64,000 nucleotides of DNA from Ctenosaura bakeri (taxonomy: Eukaryota; Chordata; Lepidosauria; Squamata; Iguanidae), in NCBI GenBank assembly GCA_948474755.1, contig CAOLHI010001843.1, forward strand, positions 62,001 to 126,000, read 5' to 3'. Under the pieces are notes generated by a model. It saw only the letters and a program-made list of their open reading frames with translations. It made no database searches and was not told the DNA's origin. Position numbers and translations under genes: made by a program. Shown here in pieces: positions 22,908 to 33,457 of the stretch. Every line of letters begins with the position of its first letter. The stretch's first letter is position 1.

Positions 22908-23183
22908 TTGGAGCTGGTAAAGTCAAAACTAAAAACTAAAAAGCACAGAATAAACAGAGCCTTGCTAGAGAAGTTAAAAACAATAAAAAGTGTTGTTGTT
23001 TTTTGTTATTTCTATAGCAGAAGGAAGAACAATGGGATGGTGGGACCACAACATGGAGAAGCTGGTGAAATGATAACAGGGGACAGAAACAGGCAGAACT
23101 ACTCAATGCCTTCTTTGCCTCAGTCTTTTCCCAAAAGAAAAACAGTGCTCATCCTGGGGAAAATAGAGCAGATGAGGCAGTGA
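22908..23183 (+). pseudogene. CR1 ORF2 linker remnant
   Basis: The 91-residue frame has LKTIKSVVVFCYFYSRRKN and a GAGEMITGDRNR segment, equivalent to the SKRKNKE/ITGGREKAE segment at 7604-7867 in the other CR1 copy. It is a fragment with no catalytic residues. Confidence 0.7.
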
Positions 23184-24082
23184 GGGAAATGCAGCACAAA
23201 ATAGATATAGTACAAGAATAGCTGGCTACTCTAATTGAATTCAAGGCTCCAGGGCCAGATGATCTCCATCCAAAAGTATTAAAAGAATCATCAGAAGTAA
23301 TTTCAGAACTGCTGGCAATAATCTTTGAGAATTCCTGGAGAACAAGAGAAGTTCTGGCAGACCAGAGGGGGACAAATGTTATCCTCATCTTCAAAAAGGG
23401 CATAAAAGAAGACCCAGACACTTACTTTCCAGGCAGTGTGATACCGATATTAGGAAAGGTTCTAGAGCAGATCATTAAACAGACAATCTTTAAGCAGTTG
23501 GAAAGGAATGGCATGATCACTAAAAGTCAATAAGGATTTCTCAAAAACAAGTCATGCCAGACTAATCGTGAAAACACCATAGTAAAATGTGAGCTAGATG
23601 ATGCTACTGATAGGTGGATTTGTCATTGGTTGACTGCCTGATGGATGACACCTGGCTTGACCACAGTCCATGTGAAAGGGATCTAGTAGTTTTAGTAGAC
23701 CACAAGCTGAACATGAGTCAACAGTGTGACACAGCAGCTAAAAAGCCAATGTGATTCTAGGCTATATCAATAGGAATATAGGTCTTAGTCAAGGGAAGAA
23801 ATAATGCTACTCTATTCTGCTTTCGTCAGACCTCACTTGGAAAACTGTGCCCACTTCTGGGCACCACACTTCAAGAAGGATATTAACAGGCTGTAACAAG
23901 TCCACAGGAGGGTGAGCAAAATGGTTAAAGGCCTGGAAACTATGACCTATAGGGATCTGATTATGTTTAGCCTTTAGTTTAGAGAAGAGAAGGTTAAGAA
24001 ATGACATAATAGCCATATTTAAATTTGTAAAGATGTCATTTGGAAGGTGGGTCAAACTTGTTTTCTGCTGCTACAGAAACTA

Positions 24083-24476
24083 GGACCCTTTCTGCAATTC
24101 ACCCATTTTTGGCGCTGGGTGTGGTGCTCGCGAGAGCAGCCTCTGGAGAAAGCCTCTCACCTCCCTGCTTCTTCGGCTTCGCACGAGCTTCCTTCGGCTT
24201 CGCATGAGCCCCGCCTCTTCCTTTCTCAGTGCAGCTTGGGACCTTCCCAGTCTGCACTGAGACAGGAAGCACAACCAGCCTGGCTCACGAGGCTCTGCAT
24301 GCATGATACGTGCATGTAGCATTTTCGGCTTCAACCGAAAAATGAAAAAATGCATGCGTGGCCCGTGTCAGGCCCTGGAGCATTGTGCAAATGTGAGTGT
24401 GTCATTTGGACTGCTCCTCACATTTGCACGATGCTCAAGGGGCCCTTTCACATCAAAAATGCCATGCGAAAAGGGC
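24083..24476. mobile_element. Family B element, copy B3 (394 bp), inside CR1
   Basis: It begins GGACCCTTTCTGCAATTC and ends CATGCGAAAAGGGC, flanked by CTA at 24080-24082 and 24477-24479. Removing it rejoins the CR1 text AGAAACTA + GGACATGGAGCAATGG, which reads through in the empty CR1 copy at 42955-42990. Internally it has TTTTCGGCTTCAACCGAAAA, the family's central palindrome. Orientation is the same as copy B1. The short frames inside it are not genes. Confidence 0.82.
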
Positions 24477-24735
24477 CTAGGACATGGAGCAATGGCTTCT
24501 AACTGCAAGAAAAGAGATTTCACCATAGCATTAGGAAGAGCTTCTTGATGGTAAGAACTGCTTGACAGTGAAATACATTACCTTGGAGTTTGGTGGAGTC
24601 ACCTTCTTTGGAGGTTTTTAAAAAGAGGCTGGATGGCCATATTTCAGGACTGCTTTGATTGTGTATCCCTGCATGGCAGGGGCTTGGTCTGGATGACCCT
24701 GGATAGACTCTTCCAACTCTGTGATTCCAGTACAC

Positions 24736-25065
24736 TAATGTAAGTTGCTGGAGTACAAGAATAAGTGATGGGCTCTGCTTGCTTTGACAGGTAACCACTA
24801 TTAAGCTTTTAACTCTTACTAGTGATTGTTGTGGAGGTTGTCAGAGGGTAAACATAGGGTACCTTCTGTTTCTTTCATGCTCAAGTTTCAACTATAACAC
24901 ATTTTTAAGTAACAGCTCAAGGTACTTTTGAGTAGGCTGAAGATCTTTCATTAAAGTGCATTACAAGTTGAACCTAAGCATCCAGAAGTGAACAGCACTG
25001 AGTTCCATGAAGCTTAAGTCCAGGTAACTAGGTTTAGAATTGCAGTCATGCTCTATCAACCAGCT
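24736..25065. other. Non-coding
   Basis: A unique spacer with no recognisable feature. Confidence 0.45.
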
Positions 25066-25153
25066 GGCCCCTCACTAAACTGCAAACCCCAGGATCCCAT
25101 AGGATGTTGAAAGTGGAATAATAGCACTATAACAGTCTAGTGCGGAAATGGCC
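25066..25153. mobile_element. Family A MITE, half copy A2
   Basis: Only one arm is present: GGCCCCTCACTAAACTGCAA, then AGTGGAATAATAGCACTATA and the terminus GTGCGGAAATGGCC. The other arm is missing, so it cannot fold back. It corresponds to the right half of copies A1 and A5. Confidence 0.75.
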
Positions 25154-25414
25154 TATATTATTCATTTGTTTGGTTTTAAAAGCCTATATTTTATGGAAGA
25201 ATTTTAAAACAGAATGTTAGCTCCTCTAACTAAATAATACTAATAAAAAAACTAGGATATTATATAGATATAGAAATCCTTGGGTCGTGAGTATTGAATC
25301 TCCTTGGGATGATGACTATGAAGAAGGAACAGAAATATTAATAGTAATACTGATTTCTGTGATGAAGTGCAGTATCTTTCCTAATATCGGGTACTGTGGA
25401 CATACAACAGAGAA
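25154..25414. other. Non-coding
   Basis: AT-rich, with no feature recognised. Confidence 0.45.
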
Positions 25415-25570
25415 ACCTCCCTCAAACTGGCACCCTCCAGATGTTTTGGGCTATAATTTTTACTATTCTTGACCATAAGTCATGCTTGTTGGGGCCTGAT
25501 AGCAGTTGTATTCCAAAGCAACTGTAGGGACCAGGATACGGGAAGGAGTAAAAGAGGTTGGCCATCGCTT
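25415..25570. mobile_element. hAT-like palindromic element, degraded
   Basis: The left arm CTGGCACCCTCCAGATGTTT with TGGGCTATAA pairs loosely with the right arm AGTTGTATTCCAAAGCAACT and GAGGTTGGCCATCGC. The middle TTGACCATAAGTCATGCTTG is the typical core of this squamate family. Confidence 0.55.
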
Positions 25571-26039
25571 CCATGCTCTGATGTGTACTTCCTGGAGGTC
25601 ATGAACTGACCAATATTAGAATTCTATATGAGATGAATCTTTGGTCTGACTCAGCAAGGCTATTTCCAGTCTGGAAAAGAAGCCATATCAGCTGAGGAAG
25701 TTCCAGAGCAAACAACAACAATGCTCTGTTGATTTTCTCTATTTATTTTGCACATATATATCTTGCCTCATCTTCAGTGAACTAAACTGCTTTTCCTAAA
25801 GCCTATGAAAAAATAAATACCAAGCTACCAAACAGTTGGCTACAAAACACTTTTTTTATGCTACTGTTCCCAGCTTTTAATGAAAAAAATCATTACATTT
25901 ATTCAGCCCTGTACCACCCCTTCACCCTTGCAACACTGCACGGATAGGAGGGGAAATGATTTCTAGAAGACATTTGTGCAATAATGGCTGATCAGCTTTG
26001 ACTTGTGATAAAGCTGTCCTTCTTAAACATTCACACCTG
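25571..26039. other. Non-coding with possible SINE tail
   Basis: At about 25610-25680, ACTGACCAATATTAG and GGTCTGACTCAGCAAGGC resemble the 3' body of the 5S-derived SINE at 18410-18606. The rest is unrecognised. Confidence 0.4.
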
Positions 26040-26934
26040 CCAGCTTTTAGGCTTCTAATAACAGGGCAAGAACATTCTGTTTGATCAGACTTAGGAAGTG
26101 TGAAATGAGAAGCGTCTGCAATCAGGAGGCTCGTCTCACTCCATCACTCCTTGAATGACACCATTTTAAGAAGGCATGTTCTGATGGGTTAAGTGAGTAA
26201 ACAGCGGCTCCCTCCAAATTGTCTGATGGAGGTGAACAAAATGTCTCTCCTTGCTTTGTGCTCAGACGGCAATTACCTTCCTTGTTTGCTGAAGGTAATG
26301 TTCAGGACATGCTCTAGTGCATGTTAATTCTCTTCCACGTGCCTGGATAATTATCTGTTTCCAAGCTCTGTATTAGTGTGGATCATTTTTGTGACAATTT
26401 GAAAAGTCTGCCATTTCTTCTTGCAGTGTGAGGGAACAATCTCACCATTTATAGTGGCAAAGTCTCAGGCAGTGTCAAATTAATAAAACCACATACATTG
26501 TAGTATACTGAGCTAGGGAAACAGATGACTTTGTCTGAATGTCCAGTACAGAGGAAAAATTGTATTTAATTGCAAGCTTATATACTTTTACCTGGGAGCA
26601 AATTCTACTGAATTCCCACTGAAGTCAGTGGGGTCTGTTTCTGAGTACGCACACACAGGATTGTACTGTTAACTGGTGTAAACACTTAGCATTTGACAGT
26701 GATGTATTTAAAAGTCTTTTACTCCAAGTCTCAAGTCTGGAAGCCAACTTTATACCCCAACCAAAATTTCAGAATTATTGGATAGAGTGAAATAAATTCA
26801 GTTTTAACAATTTAAGAAGAGTCGGCTCTCCACATTTACAGTTTTGCCATCTGCTGCTTTGGAAGTCGGGAATAGGATCCTATCTTACTCCGCATTACTG
26901 AAGATTCAAAAGCTTTAAAGGAAGGATCCTTCTC
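26040..26934. other. Repeat-free stretch, possible conserved element
   Basis: The segment 26090-26470 is free of repeats, balanced in composition and dense in transcription-factor-like words (GAGTAAACAGC, GGATAATTATCTG, GACGGCAATTACC). It may be a conserved non-coding element of the host gene. No coding signal is seen. Confidence 0.35.
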
Positions 26935-27155
26935 CCTCAAGCCTATTGCCTAACACATTTGCTGTTTCCCTCTGAGAAATGCGCCCTGTGCTCCAGGGGT
27001 GAGTCTTGTCTTTTGCTCTAGGAAATGTTTTAAAAGGCTCTTCTGATATGCAGCAGGGAAAGGCTGCTGAGCAGACCTCAAGCTTGCCTCAAGTCCATTT
27101 CCTAACCTGTTTGCTGTGCCCCTCTGAGAAATGCACCCACACTTTGGGCTTGAGA
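26935..27155. repeat. Spaced direct repeat, about 68 bp x 2
   Basis: The segment from 26935 (CCTCAAGCCTATTGCCTAAC ... CCCTCTGAGAAATGCGCCC) recurs at 27087 (CCTCAAGTCCATTTCCTAAC ... CCCTCTGAGAAATGCACCC), 152 bp apart and about 80% alike by eye. It is a local duplication and not a known dispersed family. Confidence 0.75.
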
Positions 27156-27254
27156 CAGATTGTCATGTGACCAGTGGTCAAAAAGAGATGGAAGCGTTGT
27201 TCAAAGTTAGAAGGTTTCTGGATGAATGTGTTATGTTTACTGAACCAAGAGCAT

Positions 27255-27345
27255 CAAGTCAGTCATTAAAAAATACAAGTCTTGACTTGAGTTGAGTCCC
27301 AATCAAGTCATTGAAGTGACTTGCGTCCGACTTGAGTCTGAGCCT
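27255..27345. repeat. AAGTC/GACTT-rich imperfect repeat
   Basis: The words CAAGTCAGTC, CTTGACTTGAGT, CAAGTCATTG, GTGACTTGCG and GACTTGAGTC alternate in both orientations over 90 bp. It is either a degenerate minisatellite or a fragment of a palindromic element. Confidence 0.6.
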
Positions 27346-28185
27346 ATTTCACTGGCATTTGGCCATCTTCCCTGAATTTGGTCAGGAAATCATCTAGTCC
27401 TACCAGCTGATCTGATCTGAATCATGCAATTTAGCGTCAAATTAGAGCTAATACACATATTATGATAAGTTAATTATTTTCTCTCCCCTACCCCATGTCT
27501 TCATTCAAGATTACTCCAATTATAAGCAAGATTATAAGCAAGATAGCAAGCCAGGAACTACTGCAGCATCTATTAGAATTATAAAAGGAGATCCAAAATG
27601 GACATGAACATAAGAATTCAATTATAACATATCTATGAACAGGAACAGAAGCCATGCATACACACATACTTCCTTTATATCTGGGATGGAGAATACTTTG
27701 ATCCTGGGAGTTAGGTTCCAATTTAGAAGGGATCATGAAAACTGGATCATGATAGTTGTAAGGGCTAGTGGGGTGAGGTGAGGTGAGGTGAAGTGAAAAT
27801 GAAGTAAAACAGATGTAATTTTTACACATTTGGACATTTCTTACCATGCATACAAAATGCATCTCATTTCTAACTGAAATGCCCCTTTCTATTTATCTGA
27901 GTTGTCTCCAATCACCCATCAGAAGTAACTGGTGCACACTGTATAGGGAATGCCTGGAGGCCACACCTGGCCAAAGATATGGAGGTTCCTGATTCTGGAA
28001 CCATTGCATCCCCCTCTTGAGAACACAGTAAATGCCCCTCCCCTATCCTGGGACTACTTCACCCTCCTTGTTCTGTCCTAACGTGTGGGTTTAGTTGGGA
28101 TGCAATTCTTTGTACATTTCATTTTATAGGCAAGCATGAATAATTTACTATTTTTTCTCCTTTTCTGGAAAAAAAGAGTAAACAG
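27346..28185. other. Non-coding with (GGTGA)n
   Basis: A short GGTGA repeat lies at 27771-27799. The 124-codon minus-strand frame at 27488-27862 translates through it and has no domain. No gene is supported. Confidence 0.5.
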
Positions 28186-28220
28186 TTTTTAGAATCAATT
28201 TAGAATCAATTTAGAATCAT
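28186..28220. repeat. 11-bp tandem repeat x 3
   Basis: TTTAGAATCAA repeated about three times. Confidence 0.9.
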
Positions 28221-28280
28221 GCTCATTCTATGCATGTGATCTTTTTGCTTAGAAGACAGGATTTTCTGTTCAGAAATATT

Positions 28281-28375
28281 ATTTTCTGTGCAGCAAATAT
28301 TTTCTACATGGGAAACTTGTCTTCTGTGCAGACAATGTGTTTCTACAAAAGAAACTCATTTTCTGTGCAGAATTT
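28281..28375. repeat. 39-bp tandem minisatellite
   Basis: The units at 28281-28319 and 28320-28358 have the same length and share TTCTGTGCAG, TTTCTACA and GAAACT. A third partial unit follows at 28359, and a weak one may precede at 28259. The units differ by about a third, so the array is old. Confidence 0.8.
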
Positions 28376-29789
28376 TTTTTAAAAAAATACTTTTTTCAAG
28401 CAAAATAAGTCATAAAGTTTGAAGATTCTTGCCTGTCTAGCATTTTCCAAGTTTCTCAACACCCCAGAACCCCCCCCTTTTTATTATTGGGGGAGAAGGT
28501 AGGTGTAGAGTGAGGGACAAACTGGACGAAGGGATAGCTGGATAAGCAAGCTGTGTTTTAGGAAATTTGGGCTGGAATAAGAATGTTTTCAAGGAAAGCT
28601 GAGAAAAGCACGGCAAAAATTCTTGAAAGTTTTATGGGCTAAAAGTTTTCTACTTGATTGCTTTCTCCAGTAATGACAATGTGGATAAAGAATCAAGAGC
28701 CTCTGCTAACAATTGTGATGAGGAAATGCCCAAGGGGCCACAGCCAAAGTCTTTATAAAGGAAATGAAGCCCTTAGCTTAGCACTGGCTCATCATCTTCA
28801 TTTTCATGTCTTCCCTCCACCCCCAAAGGCAACCTCAGGCTTTGAGTTGCCAAGCCCAGGGACACCATCATCTTACTTGACTTTACCTGACTTCACCCTG
28901 TCATGCTCCCTTTCCCTCTGATTACTTGGCTGTAGGGCCTGAACCTGCCCCCATCCAGCCTGACACCAACACTACTTGTTCTGCTTGGCAGCCTCACAGC
29001 CCTGCAAGCTCAAACTCCCAGTGCCTCCCTCCTTCCACTCTGGCTGTTCACTTGTAATAGTGGACTTTCCCTTTCTTTCATCTTGTGCTACTCCCCAACT
29101 TCTGCCATCTACCAAACTTAGCATGGTGGCCCATCAGATGTTCAAAGACACAGGGAAGGGAAGAAACAAAGTTTTCCTAGATAGTGACAATGCAGAATTC
29201 CCAAGTAATGATGTGAAGCACTGCATCTCATTCAAAGGACTCAAGCTTCTCCATGGTATGTGAGGGGGATCATGCCCCTATAGTTTCATCTTTTGGTCTA
29301 TTTTCAGACTCCATAAAACATCCAAGTCAGTCATTAAATAGGACTATTTTCTAAATATTTTTGAATATTCTTTGTATTCCTCATTTAGTGGGCTGTACGG
29401 AAAAAGACACCTAAGCACATAAATCTACGTACATATAGTCCTTTTTAAACAGCATAAAAAATCAGGGTGAGGCCAGCTAACACAATCTCAGTCTGTCCAC
29501 ATGCTTAATCAACACATTGGTGTAAAGGAACATGAAGGGTAGGCCTGCTCAAGAAGAAATCACAATCTCTGTTCTCACCTGCAGAGGCAAAAACTGTGCA
29601 CAGATTTCTTTGCAACATCAATGCCTGCCCCATCTTCTTCAAGGACATAGAATGTACAGGTCAAGTGCCCCCAGATTCAAGTGAATGAACAAATCGTGTG
29701 TTGCTTGCAAACCTTTATATGGGAACCTGAATCTTTCGTATACCATGATTTCATTGATCCATACAGCCTAGTTTTACATATTTAGATGG
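28376..29789. other. Non-coding
   Basis: The plus-strand frames at 28658-28921 and 28976-29263 are proline- and serine-rich without a domain. They lie in a somewhat GC-richer patch with no splice context I would trust. No repeat family is recognised. Confidence 0.4.
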
Positions 29790-29885
29790 TATCAGGACCC
29801 AAGTTGTTAGATCCTTCCAGAGACCCTTTAACTGGGACTGAAGCTGAAACCTTCTCTATGCAGGACATGTGTGCTGCTCCCTAAA
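29790..29885 (-). mobile_element. tRNA-derived SINE fragment
   Basis: GGGACTGAAGCTGAAACCTT followed by CTCTATGCAGGACATGTGTG is the reverse of a tRNA-like head with the B-box region, as in MIR-like SINEs. Only the head is seen. Confidence 0.45.
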
Positions 29886-31299
29886 AATATGTCTTACTTG
29901 ACAGCTTGAAAGGGTGGCACTGGGAAAACATAAGAGGTGATATACTGTACATCCTTGCCATTGATCTTGCAAGTGTCATATGATCTCCTTTGGGTGACAT
30001 CTGTGCATAGAGAATAGACGTCTGCAGATGAGAACACTCCATATGTTCACACGTAGATGAAGAAGTCTTCTCTCTGAAGATGCTCATGCTGTAAGTACAG
30101 ATGGCAGCCAAGGAAAAAGTCACATGATATGTGTGAGGAGCATAAGGTACTTCCTTGTTCCTGGTTCACGTTCTTCCACTGCTGCTTTCCTAAATAGTCC
30201 AATGGGGCAATAGAAAATACAACAATATGTAGAACACAAACCTGTAACTGTAAAGGCACATCTGAATTATGTGGGCTTGCCTGTTGCTGCATATTACTGC
30301 TGCAAAAAATGCCTGATGTAATAAAATTATACTACTATGTATCTAAATATAAAAGTTTAATATCTTGTTAATATGCAGGCATATATCAGCGGAGGTAGAA
30401 AATGTAGTCAGAATATGCAGGTCCAGAGCAGGCAAAGTTATTTTGAACACTGTATTTTTGTAAGGCAAATTTCCTGTATTAATAATGATGCTCAGCTCTG
30501 TGAAAAAGCTGCACTGGGGAAATATATGATGGGCTGTGTTTGGTTTGGTTTTACTATTAAATAAGCAATTTCTTTTCATGGAGAATGAATATACACCTAA
30601 TCATCATAGGAATTAAAACAAATCTACATTATTTATCCTGTTTATTTAAATATTCACAGATATCTGATTGTACGCTAGCTTTTCAGATGGATACACAGCT
30701 TGAATGGGAAGTCATGATTATTTGTTAAAACAAAGGATCATTTATGCAAACAAGATGAGGGCTTCCATACAGTTAACTTGTCAGTAATATTAATGACCCA
30801 CTTTTACATCAGGCAGTCTTGATTTAGCCTCAGGCAGTTCTCTCACAGCTACTCATTAAATACCAAGAAAGAGATGGCACAGAAAGATTATGATTTAAAT
30901 TGAAAAAAGTATACTTTATATTTTTCATGTTCTGCAGTGAATAACAGCTTTCCTCCATTCCCTATGGCTTTGAGGCTTTATCTTGAGGCCATTACTTCAC
31001 TGGGGACTTCTGCACATGTGGTATATTTGTTGGCCCAATGGGCAGAAAAAGCAGGCAATAATAATTTTTTTTTACCCCTTTTTGTGATATCTAAGAGTGT
31101 GTTTTATTATAAAAACCTCTGTGTTCCTCCAGATGCATAAAAACATCTCTGATTTCTTCTCCCTGACTCTTTTCTACTACAGCCTACTTCAATCTGAGGC
31201 ATATCAGATGTATTGGATCATGATTTCCATTGTTCCCACCCAGCACCACACTTAATTGTAGTTATAGGCCAACACAGTGGGTGAGAGGTGAGTTGGGTA
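29886..31299. other. Non-coding; part may be conserved
   Basis: No gene. The stretch 30600-30800 is AT-rich and repeat-free with clustered homeodomain- and FOX-like words (TTTAAATATTCACAG, TAATATTAATGACC) and may be a conserved element. Confidence 0.38.
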
Positions 31300-31420
31300 A
31301 AGCTATTTATCATTTGTATTTATTGTATTTGCCTATTAAAGAGTTTCTCTAGGCATTGTACAGTTTAAGAAAATAACACTACTATATAAGATTATACAAA
31401 AAATATTAAACCCTAAAATG
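31300..31420 (-). mobile_element. LINE 3'-tail-like fragment
   Basis: ATTTGTATTTATTGTATTTG and GGCATTGTACAGTTTAAGA resemble the reverse of an L2-type 3' tail. The match is weak. Confidence 0.35.
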
Positions 31421-31439
31421 CATATCAAAACCATAGTGT

Positions 31440-31955
31440 CAAAGGGTTTGGAGAAGGAAGGTTGAAAAGGACAAAAGGCTCAACAGACAAGGAGTGAGGG
31501 GATGCAAGAGAAGAGAGATGATGAATAAAGTGGTGGTAAGAGGAGAAAGGGAAAAAAAGAGAGGGATGGGGCAGAAGAGAGAAGAAAGTACAGCCAGGAA
31601 AGTTAGAGATGAAGGGAAGGATGGGGAGGACAAGGTGAATTACATCCAGGGAGAAGGGACAAGTACAGAAACAAAGAAAGGCAGGAGAATATGTTTAGCA
31701 TTTGTGAAAGGAGAGAAGAAGAAAAGGAAGACAGATGCTGGAAAGGAGAAAGACAGAAAGACAGAGATTAGGGAATGATGTCAAAGGAGTGTTGGCAGAA
31801 GTTGCAAGGGAGAAGGAAAACAAAGAGGGAGAAAGGAAGGAGGTGTTTAGCCAGGAGTTGTGAGGATAGTGGTAAAGAAAAATGCATCAGAGATGGAGTG
31901 AAAATAAGAATTAAAAGAGAAAATAATTGATGCTTATGTAGAGCTGAAGGAAAAA
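31440..31955. repeat. Long purine-rich tract (~510 bp)
   Basis: The plus strand is strongly biased to A and G for about half a kilobase (for example GAAGAGAGATGATG and GGAGAGAAGAAGAAAAGGAA), without a fixed repeat unit. Reading frames in it are Lys/Glu/Arg-rich by composition only. Such tracts can form triplex DNA. Confidence 0.8.
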
Positions 31956-32410
31956 CCCACACACATTTGTACCGCAGTATTTTTGCAAACAATGGCAAAA
32001 TCCATGTGTGCCTCCAACTGAGAAATAAAAGCATACTGTGGCAGCAATCAGTTAGGAAGAAGATAGGAACATGTGGGATGTCACAAAGCAGTAATGGTTG
32101 AAGTACTACATGGAGAAACTCTTGAGCAGCTCAGTATTCATCTAAGCTAACTGCTTGCTCCTGCTGTGGCTTCTGTCTGGAGCCACAGTTTGAAAAATTT
32201 TGAAAGTGGGAGGCATCTACAGGAGCCACTTCAAAGCAGCCTGCAGAAGCAGGGGTCAGGATACAGTAATATATACTTTCCAAAATATGCTGTTATCCTG
32301 AGATTCTTCCCTCCTCAGTCCTTCTTCTGAAGACTGAAAACCTCTTGAGGTCCAGGTCTTGAATCTCTGGGTGAGGCTTTGGGATCTGTGAATTCTAAAT
32401 CACTACAGAT
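31956..32410. other. Non-coding
   Basis: No feature is recognised. Confidence 0.45.
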
Positions 32411-32413
32411 AAT

Positions 32414-32610
32414 GGCCATTTCCGCCCTACATTGTTATGATGCTATTTTTCCACTTTCCATAGGATGTCCTGGGGTTTGCAGTTCAGGGAGGGGCATTTA
32501 GAATTCTCAGCCAGAGAGCTCTTTGGCCTCAGTAAACAACAAACCCCCAAATTCCACAGGATGTTGAAAGTGGAATAATAGCACTATAACAATGTAGGGC
32601 AGAAATTGTC
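32414..32610. mobile_element. Family A fold-back MITE, copy A3 (197 bp)
   Basis: It starts GGCCATTTCCGCCCTACATT and ends GTAGGGCAGAAATTGTC, with the same inverted arms as copy A1. The flanks read AAT (32411-32413) and ATT (32611-32613), so the target duplication is either mutated or misplaced by a base. Confidence 0.78.
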
Positions 32611-32613
32611 ATT

Positions 32614-33400
32614 GTCATGCAGTGCTAATTAAATGTTGCATATAAGATAAGGAAATGAAGGGAACTCTCCCTTTTTTAATTTAATTTTTTTAAGAAGTAC
32701 ACTCCTTCAGCTATCATGGAATAAAATGCATTAATGCTGATGAAATTAATATCATCAGATTACAGTTACAATGCTAAAGAAATGTTTTTCTAAAAAAACC
32801 AGTTATAATAATAAAAACAATTAGAATTTTCTCAGTTTGTGATTGCTTCCCGGAGGTGCTAAATGTGATCTATTTCAAGCATCTATTTCTTCTGCCAGTC
32901 AATCCGTTGAAACAGTGATGGTGTGCAGTTCCAGACCAAGCAGACATCTGTTAGACATGTTCATCTACCTAACAGATTTCCAACCTTTGCAGTTAATCAC
33001 CAGGTTATGGCTGTATGACTCAAATCCTGATTTACCAGTCAGGAACAATTATTCCTGCCTGCTGAATCCTCTGAGCAGTCACTGAAAATTTAAGCTTTGT
33101 GAAGATCTGTCAGGAAGTCCTCAGCCCTCTTAGCCTCCTTTTCACTTGGCCACAGCTAGGTAGGGATCAGGCAGAAATTCACCAGCTCTATGTTTTCATG
33201 CTATCTACAGTGTGCCTGCCCTGCCCTGATATATGAACTGAAATACAGCTATATACTTTTACACTTTTTTGAAGTTGTAGCAATGGAAAAAATATTTTTT
33301 TAAAAAATCACAAAATAATTAAAATCCATTTTTTTCAAGTGTTAAGAAACCCTGATGAGAAGAAATCTGGACTGTTGGGTATATTCACAGTTTGAGACTT
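32614..33400. other. Non-coding
   Basis: AT-rich, with no feature recognised. Confidence 0.45.
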
Positions 33401-33457
33401 ATTCCATGCAAATTTCACATGCCACAAAATTCCATGCCAAATTTCATATGCCACAAA
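33401..33457. repeat. 28/29-bp tandem duplication
   Basis: Two units starting ATTCCATGC and ending ATGCCACAAA lie head to tail (33401-33428, 33429-33457). They differ by one inserted C and one substitution. Confidence 0.9.

Larger units (their letters stand above)
22890..24735 (+). mobile_element. CR1 LINE, internally deleted, with nested MITE
   Basis: It starts in the ORF2 linker (LLEKLKTIKSV then YSRRKN) and passes into the RT lead-in (KAPGPDDLHP-like and the PISLLPILGKVLE-like region at about 23390-23480). It reaches the LKNKSCQT-like stretch at about 23540, then jumps near 23575-23650 straight to the [22 protein letters not shown] region. The FADD catalytic core is deleted. The 3' region continues to CTTCCAACTCTGTGATTCC. 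A family B element interrupts it at 24083-24476. It is dead and in the opposite orientation to the CR1 copy at 5945-7900. Confidence 0.88.

Noticed and set aside
28281..28375. Possible CRISPR-like array
   Set aside because: The units are contiguous tandem repeats with no unique spacers, and the genome is vertebrate.
31494..31778. Lys/Glu-rich 94-codon frame
   Set aside because: Composition-driven translation of the purine-rich tract.
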